64,000 nucleotides of DNA from Rhodanobacter denitrificans. Lineage in GTDB: Bacteria > Pseudomonadota > Gammaproteobacteria > Xanthomonadales > Rhodanobacteraceae. The translations under genes were made by a program, and so were the position numbers. The stretch is from contig QFPO01000007.1 of NCBI GenBank assembly GCA_003241385.1, positions 124,001 through 188,000 on the forward strand, given 5' to 3'. How positions within the stretch are numbered: position 1 is the first letter of the stretch; every line of letters begins with the position of its first letter. Under the pieces are notes generated by a model. That model was not told the DNA's origin, made no database searches, and saw nothing but the letters and a program-made list of their open reading frames with translations. Shown here one piece after another: positions 27,509 through 38,063 of the stretch.

Positions 27509-29780
27509 CCTGCTCGCCGCGCTCGTGGCGGCGGGAAGCGGCGCCGCGTCCGCGTCCGCGTCCGAGACCGCAGCGCCCGCGACGCTGTATCTGGAGGTCG
27601 TCCTCAACGGCACGGTCCAGCCCGGCCTGGCCGCATTCGAGCTGCGCGAAGGCCGTCTATGGGCCGATGCGCAGACCTTGCGTGGTCTGCGCTTTCGTGC
27701 GGACGCCGGTACCGACGCGGCCTGGGTCGACGTCAGCGGCCTGCCCGGCGTGAGCGTCGACTACGACGCCTCGCGCCAGCGCGTCGCGCTCGAGGTGCCG
27801 CTGCGCCTGCTCGACCTCGCGCCGGCCGTGCTCGGTGCACCGGCCGAGACGGTTCCCGCGGCGACGGCCTCGACCGGCCTGCTGCTGAACTACGACCTGT
27901 ACGCCTCGGCCGCGCGCGGCGGTACGCGCGCGCTCAGCGGCTACGGCGAGCTGCGCGCGTTCTCGGCCGGCGGGACCTGGAGTCATTCGGGCATCGTGCA
28001 GGGATCGGATCCCGGGCGGCACTGGCGTCACGAGGCGGTGCGGCTCGATTCGGTCTGGTCCAAGGCCCTGCCCGAGCGCATGCTGGCGCTCCACGTCGGC
28101 GACACGCTGACACGCGGGCCGGACTGGGCACGGTCGACCTACATCGGCGGCATCCAGCTCACGCGCGACTTCAGCCTGCAGCCGTACCGACTGACGATGC
28201 CGCTGCCGTCGTTCTACGGCGAGGCGGCGGCGCCGTCGGCGATCGAGCTGTATGTCGACGGCATGCGCCAGTACGGCGGCCAGCTGACGGCGGGCCCGTT
28301 CCAGCTCAATGCGGCGCCGACGGTCTCCGGCGCCGGTCTCGCCCAGGTCGTGCTGACCGACGCGCTCGGCCGCGTCACGACGTTCGAGTTTCCGTTCTAC
28401 GCGACGCCGCTGCTGCTGCAGCGCGGACTCAGCGACTTCTCGATCGAAGCCGGCTTCGTGCGCCGCGACCGCGGCCAGACCTCGTTCGACTACGCCGGCG
28501 ACCCGATGGCCAGCGGCTTGTACCGCTATGGACTGAGCGACCGGCTGACCGTCGAGGCCCATGCCGAGACGCGCGAAGGCACCGCCGTCGCCGGCGGCGG
28601 CTTCCATCTGCTGCTCGGCATGGCCGGCGTGCTGTCGGCATCGCAGGCGCACAGCCGGCACGAGGGGCGCGCCGGATCGCTGACCAGTCTCGGCTACGTG
28701 CTGCGCGAACGGCGCTTCCAGGTCGGCGTGCAGGGCACGATCACCGACGGCGCCTATCGCGACGTCGCCAGCGCGTTCGGCCGCCCGCCGCCGCGCACCA
28801 GCGCGCGAGCGCTGCTCGGCGTGGACGGCGGGACCAGCGGCAACTTCGGTCTCGTCTACGCGCATCTGCGCTATCCGGACGAGACGGCCTCGCGCTATGC
28901 GAGCCTGTCCTGGTCGCGTTCGATTGCCGGTACGGCGGCGCTGAACCTCAATTTCAACCGCAACCTCGACGACGCGGCCGATCGCAGCGTCTTCCTCGGC
29001 TTCACGATGAGTCTGGGCCGTGCCCAGCTCGGTGCTTCGCTGCAGCACGAGCGCGGTGCCGACACGCTGAGCGTCGACGCGACGCGCCCGATACCGGGCG
29101 ACGGCGGCGTCGGCTGGCGCGTCCAGGCACGCGGCGGCGAGGTCGGCGGCGGCATCGCCGAGGTCGGCTGGCGCGGGCCATGGGCGCAGGTGCTGGCCGG
29201 CGTGCAGGCGCTGGATGAGACGCGCTTCGCGTACGCCAGCCTGGGCGGTGCGCTGGTCCGGATCGCCGGGCATACGTTCGCGACGCGCCGCGTCGACGAT
29301 GCGTTCGCGGTGGTGTCGACCGCCGGCATGGCCGACGTGCCGGTCCTGCTCGAGAACCGGCCGATCGGCCGCACCGACGAGGACGGCGTGCTGCTGGTGA
29401 CGCCGCTCAACGCGTATCAGCGCAACCGCATCGGCATCTCGCCGCTGAACCTGCCGGCCGACGTGCGCATCGACGAGGTCGAGCGCAGCGTCGTGCCGAT
29501 GCGCGGCACCGGCACGCACGTCGGCTTCGCGCTGGAAACCCTGCACAGCCTGTCGCTGAGTCTGGTCGACGCCGCCGGCCGGCCGTTGCCGGCCGGCAGC
29601 CGGATCCGCCGCGAAGGCGGCGCAGACGGCGTCGTCGGCTACGACGGTCAGGTCTATCTGGAAGGCATCGAGGCCGACGTATGGCTGGAGGTCGATCTGC
29701 CGACCGGCCGCTGCCGTGCCCGCGTCGCGCGACCCGCGCCGCCGGCCACGACGATCACGGAGCCGCTGACATGCCGCTGA
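27465..29780 (+). CDS. csuD: Csu-type outer-membrane usher
   Basis: A 771-residue usher with signal peptide, N-terminal chaperone-binding domain (YLEVVLNGTVQPGLAAFELR), a 24-strand barrel with internal plug (SAIELYVDGMRQYGGQLTAGPFQLN, split by the middle), and C-terminal Ig-like domains ending VARPAPPATTITEPLTC. The start is taken as the GTG at 27465: AAGGA lies six bases upstream and the signal peptide follows directly. This start overlaps the chaperone gene by 44 bases, so translation is coupled. Slightly short but complete for an archaic usher. Confidence 0.9.
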   Translation: MSRWIGRSRSWTVASLLAALVAAGSGAASASASETAAPATLYLEVVLNGTVQPGLAAFELREGRLWADAQTLRGLRFRADAGTDAAWVDVSGLPGVSVDYDASRQRVALEVPLRLLDLAPAVLGAPAETVPAATASTGLLLNYDLYASAARGGTRALSGYGELRAFSAGGTWSHSGIVQGSDPGRHWRHEAVRLDSVWSKALPERMLALHVGDTLTRGPDWARSTYIGGIQLTRDFSLQPYRLTMPLPSFYGEAAAPSAIELYVDGMRQYGGQLTAGPFQLNAAPTVSGAGLAQVVLTDALGRVTTFEFPFYATPLLLQRGLSDFSIEAGFVRRDRGQTSFDYAGDPMASGLYRYGLSDRLTVEAHAETREGTAVAGGGFHLLLGMAGVLSASQAHSRHEGRAGSLTSLGYVLRERRFQVGVQGTITDGAYRDVASAFGRPPPRTSARALLGVDGGTSGNFGLVYAHLRYPDETASRYASLSWSRSIAGTAALNLNFNRNLDDAADRSVFLGFTMSLGRAQLGASLQHERGADTLSVDATRPIPGDGGVGWRVQARGGEVGGGIAEVGWRGPWAQVLAGVQALDETRFAYASLGGALVRIAGHTFATRRVDDAFAVVSTAGMADVPVLLENRPIGRTDEDGVLLVTPLNAYQRNRIGISPLNLPADVRIDEVERSVVPMRGTGTHVGFALETLHSLSLSLVDAAGRPLPAGSRIRREGGADGVVGYDGQVYLEGIEADVWLEVDLPTGRCRARVARPAPPATTITEPLTCR

Positions 29781-30772
29781 GACGCCTCCCGATGACGGCC
29801 TGCCTGCTCGCGCTGGCCGCATGCTGGTCCGGCGCGGCGCATGCGCTGACGACCTGCAGCGCGACGATGACCCATCTCACTTTCGGACCGGTCGATCCGC
29901 TCGGCGGGCTGGTCGACACGACCGCGACGATCAACTACCAGTGCACCTACAGCAGCGGCCTGCTCGGCAATCTGTACGGCGTCTACGCGCGGCTCTGCAT
30001 GAGCATCGGAACCGGCGCCCAGGGCAGCGGCGTGCAGCCGCGGCAGATGATCAGCGGCAGCGGCGACGCGATGATGTTCCAGATCTACCGTGACGCCACG
30101 CGCACCCAGGTCTGGGGCTCGGTCGATACGCCCGGCACGCCACCGCTGCAGCGCGATCTGCAGTTCACGATCCTCGGCGTCGGTACCACGCAGACCGGCA
30201 CGGCGACCGTCTACGGACGCGTGCCGGCCGGTCAGACCGGCCTGGGCGTCGGTGCGTACAGCAATTCGTTCAGCGGCATCCACACGCGACTGTCGTTCCG
30301 CTACAACGAGGCGCTGCTGAGCCTCGGTACGTTTCCGACCGATTGCGGCAACGCCAACAACGGCAGCTTCGCGTTCACCGCCAGCGCCAGCGTCGCGCCG
30401 GCCTGCACGGTCAGCGCGACGACCCAGGACTTCGGCGCGGTCAGCGGCCTGCTGCGCGCGGCGCAGGACGCGACCTCGACGGTCAGCCTGCGCTGCACGT
30501 ACCGCGCGCCGTGGCAGGTCGGCCTCGGACTCGGGCAGAACGCCGCCGGTACCGCGCGCCGCATGACTGGTCCGGGCGGTCTGATCGATTACGAGCTCTA
30601 TCGCGATCTCGGCCGTACGCAGCGCTGGGGCACGACGCTCAACGTCGACACCGTGACCGGCACCGGCACCGGAGCGACGCAGAGCCTGACGGTCTACGGG
30701 CGCGTGCCGGCGCAGACGCCGCGCACTGCCGGCACCTACACCGATACGATCGTCGTGACGGTCACCTACTGA
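29771..30772 (+). CDS. Two-domain SCPU protein, probable pilus tip adhesin (CsuE-like)
   Basis: A 333-residue secreted protein with a signal peptide (TACLLALAACWSGAAHA) and two SCPU domains. The first spans about residues 30-185 (ATINYQCTYSSG, YGRVPAGQTG). The second spans about residues 195-333 (TVSATTQDFGAV, then YGRVPAQTPRTAGTYTDTIV). CsuE-type two-domain subunits cap archaic pili and bind surfaces through hydrophobic finger loops. It starts 10 bases before the usher stop. No separate minor subunits (CsuA, CsuB) are present, so this operon is minimal. Confidence 0.85.
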   Translation: MPLRRLPMTACLLALAACWSGAAHALTTCSATMTHLTFGPVDPLGGLVDTTATINYQCTYSSGLLGNLYGVYARLCMSIGTGAQGSGVQPRQMISGSGDAMMFQIYRDATRTQVWGSVDTPGTPPLQRDLQFTILGVGTTQTGTATVYGRVPAGQTGLGVGAYSNSFSGIHTRLSFRYNEALLSLGTFPTDCGNANNGSFAFTASASVAPACTVSATTQDFGAVSGLLRAAQDATSTVSLRCTYRAPWQVGLGLGQNAAGTARRMTGPGGLIDYELYRDLGRTQRWGTTLNVDTVTGTGTGATQSLTVYGRVPAQTPRTAGTYTDTIVVTVTY

Positions 30773-30998
30773 CCGGAGCTCCGTCGCCGCGCTTCATCAC
30801 GTCTGCGCGACGTGCTCGTCGCGACCGCCGGCGCGGCATGACCCGGTCTATGCGACGTCCGGGGCATCGACGCGGCCTTCGGTCGAGCGGCGAGCCGCCA
30901 AGCTGCGACACGGGGCGCATCGAGAGCGGCCCGCCGACGCGAGGACGGCCGGCCGAGCCCGACGCTCGCGCACCGCGAACGCGTCGGGGCGCCTCGCG

Positions 30999-31745
30999 CT
31001 AGCGCGAGGACAGATACTTCTCGCGGCGGATGTGCCTCACCGGCAGCCCGGCCTGCTGCAGCAGCGCGAAGCTCTCGTCGACCATGTCCGGATTGCCGCA
31101 GAGATAGGCGATGTCGCGCAGCGGATCGGGCGCGAGCGCGGCGAGCGCGATCTGGACGCGGCCGCTCCGGTCGCCGGGCCGCGCCGGCAGGCGCGGCGTC
31201 CGGCTGAAGCACGGATGGAAGCCGAATCCCGGCGTGCGCGCCGCGAACGCCTCGAGCTCCTCGGCGTAGAGCAGCTCGGCCTCGCTGCGCGCGCCGTAGA
31301 CCAGGGCGACCTCGCATGGCCGCTCGGCGATCTGCCGGGCCAGATCGGGCAGCATCGCCCGGTACGGCGTCACGCCGGTGCCGGTCGCGACCAGCAGATA
31401 GCGTGCGTTGCGGTCGGCGTCGTGCAGGCAAAAACGGCCGTACGGCCCGCTGGCCTCGATCGTCTCGCCGACGCGCAGCGCGGCGAGCCGTTCGGTGGCC
31501 GCGCCGCCGGCGACGTAGGACACCGCGATCTCGATCAGACCCGCGGTGGCCGGGTCGTCGCGGCGCGTCGCGATCGAGTAGCTGCGCTTGGTCGGCGTGC
31601 CGTCGGCGTAGTCGAAGTGGAACTGGATGAACTGGCCCGGCACGAACGCCGTCGCCGCGCCGTCGCCGCGCTCGAACGCCAGATGCCGCACGCTCGGCGC
31701 GAGCATGCGGCTGGCCACGAGACGCAGCGGAAACAGCCTGATCAC
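30999..31745 (-). CDS. Ferredoxin/flavodoxin-NADP+ reductase
   Basis: A 248-residue FNR-type flavoenzyme. The FAD-binding motif is RSYSIAT, the NADP-binding motif is VATGTGVTPYRAML, and a late YLCGNPDMVDE precedes the C-terminal KYLSSR. It exchanges electrons between NADPH and ferredoxin or flavodoxin, for example for Fe-S cluster or oxidative-stress metabolism. The GTG at 31745 is preferred because GGAGGG lies 10 bases upstream; a TTG three codons earlier is too close to that site. It is divergent from yadG. Confidence 0.85.
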   Translation of the reverse strand: MIRLFPLRLVASRMLAPSVRHLAFERGDGAATAFVPGQFIQFHFDYADGTPTKRSYSIATRRDDPATAGLIEIAVSYVAGGAATERLAALRVGETIEASGPYGRFCLHDADRNARYLLVATGTGVTPYRAMLPDLARQIAERPCEVALVYGARSEAELLYAEELEAFAARTPGFGFHPCFSRTPRLPARPGDRSGRVQIALAALAPDPLRDIAYLCGNPDMVDESFALLQQAGLPVRHIRREKYLSSR

Positions 31746-31833
31746 GGCACGCAAACCCTCCGGCGGTCGCGGCCGGCTATACTAGCAGGGCTCTGTCGGC
31801 TCCCCCGCTGCCGCGCATCCCGCCCCGATTCCG

Positions 31834-32765
<932 letters not shown>

Positions 32766-32769
<4 letters not shown>

Positions 32770-33548
32770 GCACGCCGTCGCAGCACCCCAACCTCGTCGC
32801 GTTCCACACGATCGTACGGCGCGAGGTCGTGCGCATCCTGCGCATCTGGGGTCAGACCCTGGTCCCGCCGGCGATCACGATGACGCTGTACTTCCTGATC
32901 TTCGGCAGCCTGATCGGCCGGCGCATCGGCGACATGGGCGGGCACGACTACATGGACTTCATCGTGCCGGGCCTGGTCATGATGTCGATCATCCAGAACA
33001 GCTACGGCAACATCTCCTCGAGTTTCTTCGGCGCCAAGTTCGGCCGTCACGTCGAGGAGCTGCTGGTCAGCCCGATGCCCAACATCGTGATCCTGTCCGG
33101 CTACGTCGTCGGCGCGGTGCTGCGCGGCCTGATGGTCGGTGCGATCGTGCTCGGCATCGCGATGCTGTTCACGCACGTGCGCGTGCCGCATCCGCTGGTC
33201 ACGCTGTCGACGGTCGTGCTCGGCGCGACGATCTTCTCGCTGGCCGGCTTCGTCAACGCGGTCTACGCGAAGAAGTTCGACGACATCGCGATCGTGCCGA
33301 CCTTCATCCTGACGCCGCTGACCTATCTCGGCGGCGTGTTCTATTCGGTCAAGCTGCTGCCGGAGTGGGCGCAGACGCTGACCTACGCCAACCCGATCTT
33401 CTACATGGTCAACGCGTTCCGCTACGGCCTGCTCGGCGAGAGCGACGTATCGCTCGGCGTCGCCTATGCGCTGATGATCGGCTTCACGGTCGCGCTGACC
33501 GCGCTCGGGCTCTGGCTGTTGCGCACCGGGACCGGCTTGCGTTCCTGA
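32766..33548 (+). CDS. yadH: ABC-2 exporter permease YadH-like
   Basis: A 260-residue ABC-2 permease with six hydrophobic segments. Family marks are QTLVPPAITMTLYFLIFG, FIVPGLVMMSIIQNSYGN, SSSFFGAKFGRHVEELLVSP and PLTYLGGVFYSV followed by NPIFYMVNAFRYG. It forms the membrane half of the YadGH transporter; the start overlaps the yadG stop. Confidence 0.92.
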
Positions 33549-33562
33549 GCGGGCTCACGCGC

Positions 33563-33581
33563 GCCGTGCGGGGAGCACGGC
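33563..33581 (+). terminator. Hairpin after yadH
   Basis: A perfect 7-base stem GCCGTGC / GCACGGC with a 5-base loop lies 15 bases beyond the yadH stop. No U-tract follows, so termination activity is uncertain. Confidence 0.35.
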
Positions 33582-33701
33582 CGTCGAGCCGCCGCTGCGG
33601 CGACGCCTGATCGGTCGACCGGGCGCGATGGTGACCGATCGCCGCGGCGATCTCGCGCGACGGCCTCGATCGGATGCGGATGCGCCGGCAGTCCGTCTGC
33701 G

Positions 33702-34412
33702 TCAGCGCGACGGGGATTGCGCCGGCAGGTTCGCCAGCCAGGCCGCCAGTGCGTCGATCGACGCATCGTCGAGCCGCTGCGCGACCGCGTTCATGATGAA
33801 GTCGTTGCTGGTATGCGCGAGCGCACCGCTGCGATAGTCACGCAGGCGCGTCGCGACGTAGGCCGCGTGCTGCCCGTACAGCAGTGGATAGGCGCGGTAC
33901 GGCGATGTCGTATCGGCGTCGGCGAGCGGATGGCCCTTGGCGTCGGTGCCATGGCAGCCCTGACACGGCGGCACGCCGCGTGCCGGATCGCCCTCGCGGT
34001 ACAGCGTGCCGCCGCGCGCGAGCACGTCCTGCATCGGCGGCTCGGCCGGTGCCGGCACGTTCGGTGTCAGGCTGCCGTAATGCACCGCCAGGTTGCGCAG
34101 ATCCGCATCCTCGATCGGCTGCACCAGCGCGGTCATCGCCGATTCGGGCCGGCTGCCGCTCTTGTAGCGCAGCAGCTCCTGGTAGAGATAGTCGGCGCGC
34201 TGGCCGGCCAGATTCGGAAACATCGGCACCGGCGAGACGCCGTCGGCGCCGTGACAGGCGAAGCACAGCGTCGCGGCCTTCTGCGCGCCGGCGGCCGCGT
34301 CGCCGCTGACCGGTTCGATCCGGCGCAGATCGACGAAATCCTCGGCCACCGCCGGCGCGGCGAATGCGGCCACGGCGAGGACAGGCACGGCGAGCAGACA
34401 CAGGCGCTTCAT
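33702..34412 (-). CDS. Diheme periplasmic cytochrome c4-type protein
   Basis: A 236-residue exported cytochrome. The signal peptide (LLAVPVLAVAAFAAPAVA) is followed by two c-type domains with heme motifs CFACH and CQGCH, and candidate distal Met ligands in SPVPMFPNLAGQ and downstream. Cytochrome c4 proteins carry electrons to oxidases or other periplasmic partners. It is the third gene of a minus-strand cluster with an MtrB-like porin (8 bases apart) and a decaheme cytochrome, so it may be the periplasmic partner of an outer-membrane electron conduit. Confidence 0.9.
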   Translation of the reverse strand: MKRLCLLAVPVLAVAAFAAPAVAEDFVDLRRIEPVSGDAAAGAQKAATLCFACHGADGVSPVPMFPNLAGQRADYLYQELLRYKSGSRPESAMTALVQPIEDADLRNLAVHYGSLTPNVPAPAEPPMQDVLARGGTLYREGDPARGVPPCQGCHGTDAKGHPLADADTTSPYRAYPLLYGQHAAYVATRLRDYRSGALAHTSNDFIMNAVAQRLDDASIDALAAWLANLPAQSPSR

Positions 34413-34420
34413 CGGCGTTC

Positions 34421-36988
34421 TCACAGTTTGACCGTCAGCAGCAGGCCGACCAGGTTCGCCGCGTAGTCGTCCGGTCCGCCGTCGCTGTAGACGCGGTGGT
34501 CGATGACGTAGCCCTGGTCCAGGCCCTGATAGTGCCAGTCGCTGACGCGGCCGCGCTCGTAATAATCGAACACGCGCAGCGACATCTGTTCGTTGATCGG
34601 CATCGTCATGCCGAGCGTCAGCGAGTTGACCTTGTACTTCATCGCCGGGAACGCATCGCCGGTGGTCGCGGCGACGTCGGGCCAGGCCAGTGCGAGCGCG
34701 GAGGCGTAGCGATAGCCGGTCGTGCCGCGCGACCACAGCCAGTTCCAGGCCAGATCGAGCTTGAAGCGCCGGAAGTCGTGCGCGAACACGGTGCCGAGGC
34801 TGTGATTGCGCTGGCGATCGTCGACCCACCAGCGCCCGGCCAGCGGATAGGTCGCGCCGCCGAGCACCGGATCGGTCTGGTCGGCCGTGCCGTCCTCGTT
34901 GACATTGGCGATGCCGAGCTTGGAGCGGTCGTAGGCGTAGTAGACGCTGGCGTTGGTGCGCGGCGAAGGCTGCCATTCCCATTGCAGCGTCGCGCCGAAC
35001 GTGTCGAGCCGCTGCCGTCCGAGTTTTGCGTCGTAGTCGTTCCAGTCGCCGCGCAGCGAGGCGCTGAACGTCATGTCGGCACGCGGCATGAACGTCGCCA
35101 TCAGGTCGATCTTGTCCTGGTCGCGGCTGGCCATGTCGTACTTGCGCAGCGCCTCGACCGTATGCGCCGGCAGGCCGCCCTCGGGCTCGACGAAGCCGGG
35201 CAGATGCTCGGAGAACGTGAAGCCGTACGGGTCGTAGTCGTAGCGGTCGCCGGAGCGGCGCAGATGCACGAGGTTCGCGCGCAGCGTCAGCCAGTCGAAC
35301 GCGCGGCTGGTCCAGTTGAGCTTGATCGAGACGTCGTCGACACGGCTGCGTTCGCGATGCGAGGGCTCGTTGCGCGTGAAGCCGAGCGTCGCGCCGAGCG
35401 TATCGCGCACCGACGGCCGCCAGTCGGCACCGACCGTGGCCTCGGTGCTCTGCGTGTCGAGCGGCAGGCTGGTCACGCGGGTCAGGATCGACGCGCCGGT
35501 CACCGGGTTCCAGATGCCGGCCTCGCCGGGCACGACCGTACCCTGCGAGCCGTTCTCGGCGACGTAGCCATACTCGCCGGTCAGCGGGTTGTAGGCCAGA
35601 TACGTATTGCGGTAGTCCTCGCGATAGAAGCGCAGGCCGCCGCGCCAGGTCAGGCGCTCGGTCGGCTGCAGCACGATGCGCGCATCGGCCAGGGTCGTGT
35701 CGATGCGCATGTCGGCCGAACGCCGCGACAGTGAGGCCGGCGTGTTCCAGTCCGAGCACGCGTACAGGAACGGATTGGCCGGTCCGACCTGGCCGTCGCC
35801 GACGAGGTCGATGCCGAACGTGCCGCTGCAGTTGACCGGCGCAAGCAGGTCCTCGTCCTGGCGCATGCTCGCGCCGGACACGGTCAGCGACAGCTGGCCG
35901 TTCAACGGCAGGCTGCGCGTCAGCGTGCCGCGCAGGCTGTGGTAGTCGTTGTCCGGCTCGGTCGAGAACTGGCCCTGCGTCAGCTGCGAGTTGCGCACGC
36001 CCGGTCCGCTGACGACGTTCCACAGCGCATAGGGCTGCTCGTAGGTGAAGCTGGCGTAGCGATCGCGGTAGAACGAGCCCGAGTAGCCCAGATCCAGACG
36101 CCAGCGGTTGCCGACGAAGCGCACACCCGCATTGGTGTTGATCGTGCTGTCGTCGATCGGACGGATCGTCTCGAAGATGCCGCCGTTGTCGGCGAACGCG
36201 AAGTTGAAGAAGAACGGGCCGCCGAACGGCCGCGTGCCTTCGCGCTGCTCGTTGCTGACGTTGACGTAGCCGGTCCAGCGCGGATCGAAGTAGTAGTTCA
36301 GGCCCAGGCCCTGCTTGTCGCGATTGACCTGCAGCACGCGCGTGGGCGCCGCGGCCGAGACCGCGGCCACCTCGGCCGGCGTGCTCGCGCCGGGCACCAG
36401 GCCGCCGGCAAGCCGCAGGTCGTTGCCGCCGACGCCGTTCCAGATCGAGCGTGCATTGTCGCTGACGACGTTCTGCGTCGAGCGCGCGAAGGCCTCGATC
36501 TTGTAGTGGCCGGCTCGGCCGACCGTGCCCTTGACGTACTGATCGTGCTCGCTGATGTGGCTGGCGCGCAGATCGATGTAGCTGCCGTCGGCCGGCCGCA
36601 CGAAGTGCAGCTCGAGCAGGCCGAGCACGAAACCCTGGTCCCAGCCGGCATAGCGGCGCCACAGCGCGCTGTCGGCGTCACCGCCGATCGCGAGGTAGCC
36701 GAACTGGATCGACGAATCGTACTGCTTCCATGCGCCGCTGCCGTCGAGCAGCGGCGGCTCGGTCGGGCAGGCGTACAAGGTGCCGGTCGGCGTGCGCTTC
36801 TCGCCGGGCCGCAGCCAGCTCGTGCCGCGCGGATCCTTCGGATCGGCGGCCGTGCCGGCGCTGGGGTCGAACTTGTTGGCGATCCACAGATCGACGCCGA
36901 CGCCGCTGTCGGCGGCGGCGCCGAGCGGCAGCACGGCCGTGACGGCGAGGACGAGGCGACGCATGCGGTTCGGCGGGCGGATGCGCAT
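34421..36988 (-). CDS. MtrB/PioB-family outer-membrane porin of a porin-cytochrome complex
   Basis: An 855-residue outer-membrane beta-barrel protein. A signal peptide (MRRLVLAVTAVLPLGAAA) is followed by a long series of amphipathic strands with alternating aromatic residues, for example WALNWLW-like and RVFDYYERG segments, and a terminal LVGLLLTVKL. This matches MtrB/PioB proteins, which sheath a decaheme cytochrome across the outer membrane. Only three scattered cysteines are seen; the N-terminal CxxC of Shewanella MtrB is absent. The ATG at 36988 has a perfect AGGAGG six bases upstream. It follows the decaheme gene by 10 bases. Confidence 0.88.
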   Translation of the reverse strand: MRIRPPNRMRRLVLAVTAVLPLGAAADSGVGVDLWIANKFDPSAGTAADPKDPRGTSWLRPGEKRTPTGTLYACPTEPPLLDGSGAWKQYDSSIQFGYLAIGGDADSALWRRYAGWDQGFVLGLLELHFVRPADGSYIDLRASHISEHDQYVKGTVGRAGHYKIEAFARSTQNVVSDNARSIWNGVGGNDLRLAGGLVPGASTPAEVAAVSAAAPTRVLQVNRDKQGLGLNYYFDPRWTGYVNVSNEQREGTRPFGGPFFFNFAFADNGGIFETIRPIDDSTINTNAGVRFVGNRWRLDLGYSGSFYRDRYASFTYEQPYALWNVVSGPGVRNSQLTQGQFSTEPDNDYHSLRGTLTRSLPLNGQLSLTVSGASMRQDEDLLAPVNCSGTFGIDLVGDGQVGPANPFLYACSDWNTPASLSRRSADMRIDTTLADARIVLQPTERLTWRGGLRFYREDYRNTYLAYNPLTGEYGYVAENGSQGTVVPGEAGIWNPVTGASILTRVTSLPLDTQSTEATVGADWRPSVRDTLGATLGFTRNEPSHRERSRVDDVSIKLNWTSRAFDWLTLRANLVHLRRSGDRYDYDPYGFTFSEHLPGFVEPEGGLPAHTVEALRKYDMASRDQDKIDLMATFMPRADMTFSASLRGDWNDYDAKLGRQRLDTFGATLQWEWQPSPRTNASVYYAYDRSKLGIANVNEDGTADQTDPVLGGATYPLAGRWWVDDRQRNHSLGTVFAHDFRRFKLDLAWNWLWSRGTTGYRYASALALAWPDVAATTGDAFPAMKYKVNSLTLGMTMPINEQMSLRVFDYYERGRVSDWHYQGLDQGYVIDHRVYSDGGPDDYAANLVGLLLTVKL

Positions 36989-36998
36989 CGGAGACCTC

Positions 36999-38063
36999 CT
37001 ACTTGTGCAGCCGGGGTCCGGACGGATTGTTCGAGCCGTGCACCTGCGCGTGGCAGGTGATGCAGCCGCGTCCCATGATCCGCTCGTCCGGGTGCGGCCC
37101 GCCGGCCAGCGACTGCGGTGTCTGCAGATCATTCGGATGACGCAGATGCGAATGGCACTGCTGACACAGGAACGGCACCGGCGCGACCAGCAGGCTCATC
37201 TGGTTGGAACCGTGCGGCGTATGGCAGTTGAGGCAGCTGCCGCGGACCGGCGCATGCTCGAACAGGAACGGGCCGCGCTTCTCGGCGTGGCACTGATAGC
37301 AGGTCTCGTTGACGCTGTTGGTCTTGAGCAGCGGCGCGGTCAGCGAGCCGTGCGGATTGTGGCAATCGGCGCAGGTCATCTGGCCTTCCGGCAGCGGCAT
37401 GTGCGAGCGCCGGTCGAACTGCGCGCGGATGTCGCGATGGCACTGCGCGCAGGTCTCGTTGATCGTCGTGCGCACCATCGAGCCTTCCGGCGAGACCTTG
37501 CCCATCGGGTTGTGGCAGTCGCTGCACGACAGGTCGTTGCGCTGATGGACCGAACCGAGCCAGTGGTCGCGCGGACCGCCCTGGTGACAGGCCAGGCAGG
37601 TCTGCGTCTGGACCGCGACCGGCGTCTGCGAGCCGTGCGTGAAACCGATGATCAGGCCCTTGTGGTCGGGCGCGGCGGCATGGGCCGAGCCCGGGCCGTG
37701 GCAGGCCTCGCAGACCGGTGCGCCGGGATTGGCCGCGGCCGCGGCGCGCAGTCCGAGCGCGTGTACGGTGTGGCTGAAGTGGTCGTTCTCGAGCGAATGG
37801 CAGGCCGTGCAGACCGCCTCGCCGACCGCCGTCGCGTCCGGCGCCGCCGGATTGACCGCCACTGCGGCATGCGCGAATCCGGGCGGTGCGTCGCCGGCGA
37901 CCGGACCGTCACCGGACAGGTTCGTCGGCGGCAGCATGTCGGCCAGCTGCTGGCGCGTCTGCTGTGCCGGCAGCGGCGAGGGCATCAGCAGCGCGGCGAC
38001 GCCGCCGAGCAGGACGAGGCCGGCCAGCAGCACGCGCAAACGAATCGGTCCGGGCTGCAGCAT
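36999..38063 (-). CDS. DmsE/MtrA-family decaheme c-type cytochrome
   Basis: A 354-residue exported cytochrome with an N-terminal hydrophobic signal (LRVLLAGLVLLGGVAALL). It has exactly ten CxxCH heme-binding motifs: CTACH, CEACH, CLACH, CSDCH, CAQCH, CADCH, CYQCH, CLNCH, CQQCH and CITCH. Repeats such as CSDCHNPMGK and CADCHNPHGS are typical of the MtrA/DmsE/PioA group. The protein should sit within the MtrB-like barrel and wire electrons across the outer membrane. It is the first gene of the cluster. No outer-surface MtrC-like or inner-membrane CymA-like gene is in the window. Confidence 0.93.
   Translation of the reverse strand: MLQPGPIRLRVLLAGLVLLGGVAALLMPSPLPAQQTRQQLADMLPPTNLSGDGPVAGDAPPGFAHAAVAVNPAAPDATAVGEAVCTACHSLENDHFSHTVHALGLRAAAAANPGAPVCEACHGPGSAHAAAPDHKGLIIGFTHGSQTPVAVQTQTCLACHQGGPRDHWLGSVHQRNDLSCSDCHNPMGKVSPEGSMVRTTINETCAQCHRDIRAQFDRRSHMPLPEGQMTCADCHNPHGSLTAPLLKTNSVNETCYQCHAEKRGPFLFEHAPVRGSCLNCHTPHGSNQMSLLVAPVPFLCQQCHSHLRHPNDLQTPQSLAGGPHPDERIMGRGCITCHAQVHGSNNPSGPRLHK

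Noticed and set aside
27657..29822. A 721-codon minus-strand frame opposite the usher gene
   Set aside because: Shadow frame of a clear usher; composition is Arg/Asp/Gln-rich and no motif is recognisable.
26266..30772. Spore coat proteins
   Set aside because: The SCPU domain name is historical; with an adjacent chaperone and usher these are archaic pilus subunits.
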